Below are positions 1 through 6,859 of a DNA stretch of 7,391 bases, one piece after another; within the stretch, counting starts at the first letter, position 1; every line of letters starts with the position of its first letter. The stretch is from positions 1 through 7,391 of the forward strand of contig JANXFM010000008.1 in NCBI GenBank assembly GCA_024959975.1. The letters are read 5' to 3'. The translations under genes were made by a program, and so were the position numbers. The notes below the pieces were generated by a model that searched no databases, had not been told where the DNA came from, and was given only the letters and a program-made list of their open reading frames with translations. Source of the stretch: Flavobacteriales bacterium (GTDB lineage Bacteria > Bacteroidota > Bacteroidia > Flavobacteriales > UBA7430).

Positions 1-688
1 CATCAAAATTATCGAGTTCTGAAACGTCGTAATTCACACCCACATTGGTGTTGGTTTTAAAGCTGATGCCTTCTGCTTCTAAAATATCAACTCTGCGATC
101 GATGAGCTCTTTTTCCAACTTAAAATTAGGTATCCCGTAACGTAATAAGCCACCGATCTCATCATCTCTTTCCATCACCGTAACGGTATGACCGGCTCTG
201 TTTAATTGCTGTGCTGCAGCCAATCCGGCAGGACCGGAGCCCACAACCGCAATTGTTTTTCCGGTTCTTGTCTTTGGAGGTTGCTGAACAACCCATCCTT
301 CTTTAAAACCTCTGTCTACAATAGATTTTTCGATTTCCTCTATGGAAACCGGTTCATCTATGATCCCCAGAACACAAGATTTTTCACAGGGTGCCGGACA
401 CAGTCTTCCGGTAAATTCCGGGAAGTTGTTGGTGGCATGTAAAATATCCAAAGCCTTTTTCCATTCCCCTTTGTGAACCATGTCGTTGAAATCCGGAATT
501 AAATTTCCTAAAGGACAACCACTATGGCAAAATGGAATACCACAATCCATACAACGAGAACCCTGATCTTGTTGTTTCTCTTTCTCTAATGGAATGGTGA
601 ATTCGTTGTAATTTTTTACACGTTTGTTAACAGCTTCATTACTCTCGTCCTGTCTCTTGTACGTTTTAAAACCTCCTATCTGTCCCAT
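1..688 (-). CDS. gltD: Glutamate synthase small (beta) subunit, 3' end outside the window
   Basis: This is the NAD(P)H-oxidising subunit of glutamate synthase. It passes electrons through FAD and iron-sulfur clusters to the FMN site of GltB in the cytoplasm. The first 229 codons are visible; family members are usually about 480-490 residues, so about half is present. The N-terminal part has the conserved cysteines of the two 4Fe-4S clusters: CMDCGIPFCHSGCP (Cys46, 49, 54, 58) and CPAPCEKSC (Cys97, 101, 105). The FAD dinucleotide-binding motif GSGPAG follows at residues 150-155, with an acidic residue at the end of the next strand (VMER), then the conserved GGLLRYGIPNFKLEK stretch. The ATG at 688-686 follows the gltB stop with one codon (GAT) between them, in the same frame. 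AGGA lies too close to the ATG to be a normal Shine-Dalgarno, so translational coupling to gltB is likely. The reading frame is intact to the window edge. Confidence 0.97.
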   Translation of the reverse strand, partial: MGQIGGFKTYKRQDESNEAVNKRVKNYNEFTIPLEKEKQQDQGSRCMDCGIPFCHSGCPLGNLIPDFNDMVHKGEWKKALDILHATNNFPEFTGRLCPAPCEKSCVLGIIDEPVSIEEIEKSIVDRGFKEGWVVQQPPKTRTGKTIAVVGSGPAGLAAAQQLNRAGHTVTVMERDDEIGGLLRYGIPNFKLEKELIDRRVDILEAEGISFKTNTNVGVNYDVSELDNFD

Positions 689-691
689 ATC

Positions 692-3600
692 CTAAGCTGT
701 TTTCTGTGCTAATTCTTTTTCTTTTTGTAATCTTACCAGGGCTTTTTTATAATCCTTTGGGAAGACTTTCACAAAATGTTGAATTTCATTTTGCCAATTT
801 GCCAGAAGTCTAGTTGCTAAAGCACTATCCGTGTATTTTTGATGATTTTCAATCAACTGCTTTAATTCTGATTTATCATCACCTGTTAATTCATCCAGAT
901 CAACCATCTCAGGATTGCAGGAATTCTCAGCAAAGTTTTTGTCTTTGTCGTAGATGTATGCAATTCCACCACTCATTCCGGCAGCAAAATTACGTCCTGT
1001 TTTTCCTAAAATAACGACTTTACCACCGGTCATGTATTCACAACCGTGATCTCCAACACCTTCAACAACTGTGGTAACCCCGGAATTACGAACGGCAAAA
1101 CGTTCTCCTGCTATCCCGTTGATGTAGGCTTCACCCGATACAGCTCCGTAAAAACTTACGTTTCCTGTAATGATATTGTCCTCGGCAATGAAATCTGCTT
1201 TGGCCGGTTTTTTAATGATTATTTTTCCGCCGGAAAGTCCTTTTCCTAAATAATCATTCGTTTCACCGTTTACTGTCATGGTAATCCCTTTGGTGGTAAA
1301 AGCACCAAAGCTTTGCCCTGCAGAACCTGTAAAATTCAAACGAAGTGTGTCTTCCGGTAAGCCTTCTTTTCCGTGAATTTTAGAAATTTCATTGGAAATA
1401 ATAGCACCTACTGTCCGGTCTGTATTTTGAATTTTATAGCTTAACTCTGTTTTTATTTTATTCTTAATGGCTGCTTCGGAATCCCTGTTGATGGTCATGT
1501 CCAAAACATTCTCTAAGTTGTGGTTTTGTTTTTCTGTATTGTGTAAGATGTTGCTTCCTTCACCTTGAGGAACGTGTAAAATTGCAGACAGATCAATACC
1601 ACTTGTTTTGTAGCTGTCTACTGCTTTTCTAGCGTCTATTTTATGTACTTGCCCCACCATCTCTTTGATGGTTCTGAATCCTAACTGTGCCATAATCTGA
1701 CGTAGTTCTTCGGCAACGAAGTACATAAAGTTAACAACGTGTTCAGGTTTTCCCTTGAAGTTTTTACGTAATTCAGGGTCTTGTGTTGCAATACCAACCG
1801 GACAGGTGTTTAGGTGACAGGCTCGCATCATAATACATCCTGAAGCTACTAAAGGTGCCGTAGCGAAACCAAATTCTTCGGCTCCTAATAATGCAGCAAT
1901 AGCAACATCTCTACCTGTTTTTAATTGTCCGTCACATTCTACAACAACACGGCCTCTTAAATTATTTAAGACTAGTGTTTGTTGAGCTTCGGCAATTCCC
2001 AGTTCCCATGGCAATCCTGCGTGTTTCAATGAGGTTAGGGGAGATGCACCGGTACCTCCGTCAAATCCGGAGATCAGGATCACATCGGCCTTGGCTTTTG
2101 TAACCCCTGCGGCAATGGTGCCTACACCAACTTTTGAAACCAGTTTTACATTTATTCGTGCTTCTCTGTTCGCATTTTTTAAGTCGAAAATTAGCTGAGC
2201 TAAATCTTCAATGGAGTAAATATCGTGATGGGGTGGTGGTGATATTAGTCCTACATAAGGTGTAGAATTCCGAACTTCAGCGATCCATGGGAATACTTTT
2301 TCTCCCGGTAATTGTCCACCTTCACCGGGTTTTGCCCCCTGGGCCATTTTAATCTGAATTTCTTTGGCGTTTGTTAAATAGTGACTTGTAACTCCAAATC
2401 TACCGGAGGCTACTTGTTTGATGGCACTATTTTTCCAATCTCCGTTAGGTAGTTTGTTAAAGCGTTCCGGGTTTTCTCCACCTTCACCGGAATTACTTTT
2501 CCCACCAATTCGATTCATGGCAATAGCCAGATTTTCGTGCGCTTCCTGACTGATGGAACCATAAGACATGGCACCTGTTTTAAAGCGTTTTACAATTTCT
2601 GTCCACGGCTCTACTTCATCAATAGAGATCGGACTTAAATTGTTGAACTCAAACAGACCTCTTAAGGTCATCAAGTCTTTGTTTTGCTTATTTATCTGAT
2701 CGGCATATACCTGGTAACTTTCTTTGCTCTTGGTTCTTACAGCTTGCTGTAATTTTGAAACTGTCGTTGGGTTGAACAAATGTTTTTCTTCATTTCTTCT
2801 CCAGCGATAGTCTCCTCCGATTGGCAGATCCAGATTGTCGCTAATGTCAGTTGTAGGGAAAGCATTTTCATGCCTTATTACAATGTCTTTTTCTATTTCA
2901 TACAAACCAATTCCACCGATTCTGGATGGTGTGTAAGGGAAGTATTTCTCGGAAAACGCTGTGTTTAATCCGAGGATCTCAAATATTTGTGAAGATCTGT
3001 ACGAGTGTAATGTAGAGATCCCAATTTTATTCATGACTTTTAGAATTCCCTTTCCAATAGCTTTATTGAAATTCTTTACGGCAATCTCTGCATCAATACC
3101 CTTGATCACTTTTTTCTTTACCTGTGTTCTGATAATTTCATTAACCAGGTATGGATTTATCGCACTTGCTCCATAACCAAAAAGCGTCGCAAAATGATGC
3201 GGTTCTCTTGCTTCAGCAGTTTCTATGACAATTCCAAATTTAGATCGCTTTCCTATTTTGTTTAGGGAGTGATGCAGGTAAGAGCATGCCAATAAAGCAG
3301 GAATAGGCGCATTCTCTTTGTCTGCACCTCTGTCTGAAAGAATAATGATGTTTACGTCATTATTTACAGCATCTTCCGCTTTAGAAAGTATGCCATCTAA
3401 AGCTTTTTCTAATCCGTTAAGTCCTTTTTCTATGTCATACAACATAGGAATAGAAACCGATTTAAAATCGGGGTGATCGATGTTTTTAATTTTATCCAGA
3501 TCGTTATTCGAAATAACTGGATTTTGAATGCGTAATTTTTTAGCTTGTTCAGGTATTACATCAAACAGGTTTCGGTCGCTACCAATGGCCAAACTAATAT

Positions 3601-5200
3601 CGGTAATGATCTCTTCCCGAATACCGTCTAAAGGAGGGTTGGTAACTTGCGCAAATAACTGTTTGAAATAGTTGTAAAGTAACTGAGACTTGTTTGATAA
3701 AACAGCCAAAGGGATATCGATCCCCATAGACCCGAGAGCTTCTTTCGCATTTTCGGCCATTGGGCTGATGATGGTAGAAAGGTCTTCTGTTGTGTAACCA
3801 AATAATCGTAATCTTGTATTGTAATCGGTAATCTCAACCGGACATTGATTGTTTGTGTAAGGTACTTCTGACAATGCCAGTGTGTGTTCTTTTACCCAAT
3901 CTTGGTAGGGGTGTTTAGAAATTACTTCATTTTTTATTTCCTGATCTTCGATGATTCTTCCGGCATTCATATCAACCAGGAACATTTTACCCGGCTCTAA
4001 TCTACCGTGTTTAACCACGTTTTCCGGAGCAACTTCAATAACACCAATTTCTGAAGACATGATTACATATCCATCTTTAGTAACGGTGTATCGTGACGGA
4101 CGCAGTCCATTTCGATCTAAAAGGGCTCCAATGTAATTTCCATCCGTAAATGGAACTGATGCAGGACCATCCCAAGGCTCCATAATACATGAGTTGTATT
4201 CATAGAAGGCTCTTTTTTCCGGAGACATGGTCGTATGTTTTTCCCATGCTTCAGGAACCATCATCATCATGACTTCCGGTAAAGACCTTCCGGTCATTGC
4301 CAGTAGCTCTACAACCATATCCATGGAAGATGAATCTGATTTTCCGTCTAATACAATTGGGAATAATTTTTTGATATCGTCACCAAACAGATCACTTGCC
4401 ATTAATTCTTCACGGGCACGCATTCTGCTAACGTTACCACGAAGTGTGTTTATCTCACCATTATGACACATGTATCTAAAAGGTTGTGCCAAGTCCCATG
4501 ATGGGAATGTGTTGGTAGAAAAACGTTGGTGAACTAAGGCTAATCTAGTAACCACATCCGGGGCTTTCAGATCGGTGTAATACCGTCCAATATCCTCGGG
4601 GATCAATAAGCCTTTGTAAATAATAGTAGTAGTTGAGAAACTTGGTAAGTAGAAGAAGTTTCGTTCGACAAGTTTTGATTTCTCAACGAGGTGTTCTGTT
4701 ATTTTTCTTGCTGCGAACAATTTGGCATTGAATTGAAATTCATTCAATTCAATGCCATTTTTTCCAACAAATATCTGACAAATTCTAGGTTCTGTTTTGG
4801 CAGCTATGCTACCCAGATTTGAAGTGTCCGTAGGGACTTGCCTCCAACCTAAAATTTCTAATCCTTGTTTTTTTAATTGTTCTTCAAAGATCTCCGCACA
4901 TAACTTGTACTGGTTTAAACTCTTGGGAAAAAATACCATCCCAACAGCATATTCCTTTGGGGCCGGTAGTTCAAACTCACAAACTCTGTTAAAGAACTCG
5001 TGGGGAATGTCTATTAGGATACCGGCTCCATCGCCGGTCTTCCCATCTGAACTAACTGCTCCTCTGTGTTCAAGTTTTACAAGAATCTCTAAAGCATTAT
5101 GGATGATCTCATTTGATTTTCTTCCATGTAAATTACATATAAATCCTGCTCCACAATTATCTCTTTCAAATTCACTAGAATAAAGTCCTTGATCTCTCAT
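692..5200 (-). CDS. gltB: Glutamate synthase large (alpha) subunit
   Basis: This 1502-residue protein matches the usual length of bacterial GltB (about 1480-1530). It hydrolyses glutamine and channels the ammonia to a synthase site, where 2-oxoglutarate is converted to glutamate. The start at 5200 leaves a 15-residue propeptide before Cys16 (DNCGAGF), the nucleophile of class II (Ntn) amidotransferases after processing. The glutaminase domain (about 16-430) includes HQRFSTNTFPSW and HNGEIN (246-251). A central domain follows. The FMN-binding synthase domain has GAMSYGSIS near residue 878 and the GEGGENPERF loop. The 3Fe-4S cysteines are C-x5-C-x4-C at 1122, 1128 and 1133. The C-terminal glycine-rich beta-helix domain spans about 1250-1450. 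The partner gltD next door indicates the NAD(P)H-dependent rather than the ferredoxin-dependent enzyme. The frame is open upstream only to codon 5221-5219, and no other in-frame ATG exists there. A 15-bp hairpin lies inside the gene at 4723-4757. Confidence 0.99.
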   Translation of the reverse strand: MRDQGLYSSEFERDNCGAGFICNLHGRKSNEIIHNALEILVKLEHRGAVSSDGKTGDGAGILIDIPHEFFNRVCEFELPAPKEYAVGMVFFPKSLNQYKLCAEIFEEQLKKQGLEILGWRQVPTDTSNLGSIAAKTEPRICQIFVGKNGIELNEFQFNAKLFAARKITEHLVEKSKLVERNFFYLPSFSTTTIIYKGLLIPEDIGRYYTDLKAPDVVTRLALVHQRFSTNTFPSWDLAQPFRYMCHNGEINTLRGNVSRMRAREELMASDLFGDDIKKLFPIVLDGKSDSSSMDMVVELLAMTGRSLPEVMMMMVPEAWEKHTTMSPEKRAFYEYNSCIMEPWDGPASVPFTDGNYIGALLDRNGLRPSRYTVTKDGYVIMSSEIGVIEVAPENVVKHGRLEPGKMFLVDMNAGRIIEDQEIKNEVISKHPYQDWVKEHTLALSEVPYTNNQCPVEITDYNTRLRLFGYTTEDLSTIISPMAENAKEALGSMGIDIPLAVLSNKSQLLYNYFKQLFAQVTNPPLDGIREEIITDISLAIGSDRNLFDVIPEQAKKLRIQNPVISNNDLDKIKNIDHPDFKSVSIPMLYDIEKGLNGLEKALDGILSKAEDAVNNDVNIIILSDRGADKENAPIPALLACSYLHHSLNKIGKRSKFGIVIETAEAREPHHFATLFGYGASAINPYLVNEIIRTQVKKKVIKGIDAEIAVKNFNKAIGKGILKVMNKIGISTLHSYRSSQIFEILGLNTAFSEKYFPYTPSRIGGIGLYEIEKDIVIRHENAFPTTDISDNLDLPIGGDYRWRRNEEKHLFNPTTVSKLQQAVRTKSKESYQVYADQINKQNKDLMTLRGLFEFNNLSPISIDEVEPWTEIVKRFKTGAMSYGSISQEAHENLAIAMNRIGGKSNSGEGGENPERFNKLPNGDWKNSAIKQVASGRFGVTSHYLTNAKEIQIKMAQGAKPGEGGQLPGEKVFPWIAEVRNSTPYVGLISPPPHHDIYSIEDLAQLIFDLKNANREARINVKLVSKVGVGTIAAGVTKAKADVILISGFDGGTGASPLTSLKHAGLPWELGIAEAQQTLVLNNLRGRVVVECDGQLKTGRDVAIAALLGAEEFGFATAPLVASGCIMMRACHLNTCPVGIATQDPELRKNFKGKPEHVVNFMYFVAEELRQIMAQLGFRTIKEMVGQVHKIDARKAVDSYKTSGIDLSAILHVPQGEGSNILHNTEKQNHNLENVLDMTINRDSEAAIKNKIKTELSYKIQNTDRTVGAIISNEISKIHGKEGLPEDTLRLNFTGSAGQSFGAFTTKGITMTVNGETNDYLGKGLSGGKIIIKKPAKADFIAEDNIITGNVSFYGAVSGEAYINGIAGERFAVRNSGVTTVVEGVGDHGCEYMTGGKVVILGKTGRNFAAGMSGGIAYIYDKDKNFAENSCNPEMVDLDELTGDDKSELKQLIENHQKYTDSALATRLLANWQNEIQHFVKVFPKDYKKALVRLQKEKELAQKTA
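4723..4763 (+). repeat. Perfect 15-bp inverted repeat in gltB, terminator-like on the + strand
   Basis: The left arm TGGCATTGAATTGAA (4723-4737) is the exact reverse complement of the right arm TTCAATTCAATGCCA (4743-4757), with the 5-nt loop ATTCA between. On the + strand six T residues (4758-4763) follow directly, and the base of the stem has the G-C pairs (GGC/GCC), as in a Rho-independent terminator. That orientation is antisense to gltB. On the gltB mRNA strand the stem is preceded by six A and is not followed by a U run, so it should not end gltB transcription by the usual mechanism. The repeat encodes GIELNEFQFNA of the glutaminase domain, in frame and without disrupting it. The existence of the repeat is certain; its role as a terminator is inference. 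Confidence 0.6.
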
Positions 5201-5242
5201 CCATAATAAGGGTTGAAGTTGCTAATAGATTTTAAAAACTTC

Positions 5243-5251
5243 GCAAAAGTA
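5243..5251 (-). promoter_or_regulatory. Likely promoter -7 element upstream of gltB
   Basis: Read on the minus strand the sequence is TACTTTTGC, an exact match to the Bacteroidota sigma-A -7 consensus TAnnTTTGY. It lies in the 55-base amtB-gltB gap, about 42 bases before the gltB ATG, so a start of transcription near 5236-5239 would give a leader of a little under 40 bases. The -33 region is weak: only GATTTTAGG, inside the end of amtB, is near the expected distance. If active, it would let gltBD be expressed without the upstream P-II and amtB genes. I see no terminator in the gap, so read-through from amtB is also possible. Confidence 0.5.
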
Positions 5252-5255
5252 ACAA

Positions 5256-6482
5256 TTAATGTTCATTCTTCCTAAAATCTGCGTAAGCATTCATCTCATG
5301 CTCGTGAAGGTCTAAACCTTCCAGTTCTTCTTTCTCGCTCACACGTAATCCACATGTCTTTTTCAGCGTATAGAAAATAATGAAAGAAGATACGATACAT
5401 ATTGCAGCATAAGAACCTACACCAATTAATTGTGCGATAAATTGTTCTCCACCGGCAAGGCTACCAAAGATACCTACAGCTAGAGTTCCCCAAATACCAC
5501 ACATTAGGTGAACAGCAATTGCACCAACAGGATCGTCTAATCTTAGTCTGTCGATAAACGCAACACTAAGAACAATAACTACACCTGCAATAGCTCCAAT
5601 AAGGATGGCATCTGTAGGGCTCATTAAATCTGCCCCTGCAGTAATACCAACTAAACCACCTAAAATACCATTTAGGAACATGGTTAGATCGAAGTTTTTG
5701 TAAAGTGCATTAGACACTAAGAATGAAGCTACACCACCAGCTGATGCAGCTAAACATGTAGTAACTAAAGTTAGAGAAGTTAATTCCGGATCAGCAGAAA
5801 GTACAGAACCTCCGTTAAATCCAAACCATCCTAACCATAATATTAATACCCCTGCGGTAGCTAATGGAATATTGTGACCAAGGATAACCAAAGTTTTCCC
5901 GTTTTTATCAAATTTTCCTTTACGTGCACCCAAAAGAGCAACTCCTACTAATGCAGCCCATCCACCCACAGAGTGAACTAATGTTGATCCTGCAAAATCG
6001 TAAAATCCTAATTCATCTAAGAAACCACCACCCCATTTCCATGATCCGGCGATTGGATAGATCAATGCAACGTAAATAACAACAAAGATCATAAATGATC
6101 CCAGCTTAATACGTTCGGCAACTGCTCCAGAAACAATGGTTGCAGCTGTAGCAGCAAACATTCCCTGGAATAGGAAGTCTGTCCAGTACGTGTAACCGTC
6201 ACTGTATGCTAAGTCTAGTGCGCCATCTACTAAAGGTGCTTCAAGACCAAATCCTGCGAAACCTAAGAATCCATTAAAATCTCCCGGGTACATCAGGTTA
6301 AATCCTACAAGACAGTACAGAAGTAAACCTACTGTAATAATGAAGATGTTTTTAAAGAGGATGTTAATCGTGTTTTTTTGTCTGGTTAAGCCTGATTCTA
6401 AAAAGGCGAAACCTAGATGCATGAAAAATACTAAAGCAGTACAGATCATCATCCAAATATTGTTTTCGACTAAATTGTTCAT
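5256..6482 (-). CDS. amtB: Ammonium channel/transporter, Amt/MEP family
   Basis: This 408-residue inner-membrane protein with many hydrophobic segments fits the Amt family length and its 11-helix fold. Key AmtB residues are present when aligned from memory with the E. coli protein: the Phe gate F109 (FQGMFA, E. coli F107) and F222 (GWFGFNGGS, F215), W150 (KWGGG, W148), D162 of the DFAGSTLVH signature (D160), the twin pore histidines H170 and H325 (H168, H318), and S226 (S219). The C-terminal tail GLRVSEKEELEGLDLHEHE matches the conserved cytoplasmic segment that contacts GlnK. No long cleavable signal peptide is evident; the protein starts almost at once with helix 1. The gene lies 24 bases after a P-II gene, the classic glnK-amtB pair, here with the order P-II first. 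The leader CAAACAAAAACAAAAAAATC before the ATG is A-rich with no Shine-Dalgarno, as is common in Bacteroidota. Confidence 0.97.
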   Translation of the reverse strand: MNNLVENNIWMMICTALVFFMHLGFAFLESGLTRQKNTINILFKNIFIITVGLLLYCLVGFNLMYPGDFNGFLGFAGFGLEAPLVDGALDLAYSDGYTYWTDFLFQGMFAATAATIVSGAVAERIKLGSFMIFVVIYVALIYPIAGSWKWGGGFLDELGFYDFAGSTLVHSVGGWAALVGVALLGARKGKFDKNGKTLVILGHNIPLATAGVLILWLGWFGFNGGSVLSADPELTSLTLVTTCLAASAGGVASFLVSNALYKNFDLTMFLNGILGGLVGITAGADLMSPTDAILIGAIAGVVIVLSVAFIDRLRLDDPVGAIAVHLMCGIWGTLAVGIFGSLAGGEQFIAQLIGVGSYAAICIVSSFIIFYTLKKTCGLRVSEKEELEGLDLHEHEMNAYADFRKNEH

Positions 6483-6506
6483 GATTTTTTTGTTTTTGTT
6501 TGAGGG

Positions 6507-6845
6507 TTAGTTAATTGTGTCGTTTCCTTTTTCACCCGTTCTGATTCTGTAACTTTCGTTAACATCAGATACGAATATTTTTCCATCTCCAACATCGCCA
6601 GTGGCTGCTGATTTGATGATAGCTTGTATTGTAGCTTCTTCGAAATTGTCATTTACGACAATAGATAAGTATCTACGTTGAATATCACTTGTACTGTAGG
6701 ATACCCCTCTGTAGACTTTTCCTGTTTTTTCGTTTCCAAGGCCTGTTACGTCCCAGTAAGAAAAGAAATTTACGCCAACTTCGTGTAAAGCCTCTTTAAC
6801 GGCTTTAAACTTTGACTTTCTGATAATCGTTTCAATTTTTTTCAT
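6507..6845 (-). CDS. glnK: P-II family nitrogen regulatory protein (GlnK/GlnB type)
   Basis: At 112 residues this is the standard P-II length. These trimeric cytosolic proteins bind ATP/ADP and 2-oxoglutarate and control partners through a flexible T-loop. The N-terminal strand MKKIETIIRKSKF, the T-loop around YRGVSY (45-50), the ATP-binding TGDVGDGKIFV (82-92) and RIRTGE (100-105) are all recognisable. Its place directly before amtB makes AmtB gating its most likely job, hence glnK rather than glnB, although sequence alone does not separate the two. The T-loop is one residue shorter than in E. coli GlnB. The usual uridylylation signature Y-[KR]-G-[AS]-[AE]-Y is altered to YRGVSY, though the modifiable tyrosine (Tyr50) remains. 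E39 stands where E. coli has Gln39, a 2-oxoglutarate/Mg contact. The start lies 14 bases after the upstream stop, with no Shine-Dalgarno. Confidence 0.96.
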   Translation of the reverse strand: MKKIETIIRKSKFKAVKEALHEVGVNFFSYWDVTGLGNEKTGKVYRGVSYSTSDIQRRYLSIVVNDNFEEATIQAIIKSAATGDVGDGKIFVSDVNESYRIRTGEKGNDTIN

Positions 6846-6859
6846 AGTTTAAATGGTTT

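Noticed and set aside
206..442. 78-codon + strand open frame antisense to gltD
   Set aside because: The minus strand here encodes the conserved iron-sulfur and FAD-binding part of GltD; the antisense frame has no family resemblance.
2041..2075. Short CTCCG / CGGAG repeat inside gltB
   Set aside because: A 5-bp pairing in a coding region carries no weight.
3628..3837. 69-codon minus-strand open frame inside gltB in another frame
   Set aside because: It is out of frame with intact GltB and has no independent support.
4797..5183. 128-codon open frame on the + strand antisense to the start of gltB
   Set aside because: It lies wholly inside the conserved glutaminase-coding region of gltB, has no recognisable domain, and is best explained as the shadow of a real gene.
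5215..5242. Inverted repeat GAAGTT / AACTTC in the gltB leader, considered as an attenuator or terminator
   Set aside because: The stem is only 6 bp with a 16-nt loop, is AT-rich and lacks a T run at its end on the minus strand; chance is sufficient.
6786..6807. Inverted repeat TAAAGCC / GGCTTTA with an 8-nt loop inside glnK
   Set aside because: A 7-bp stem is expected several times by chance in a window of this size, and no T run follows.
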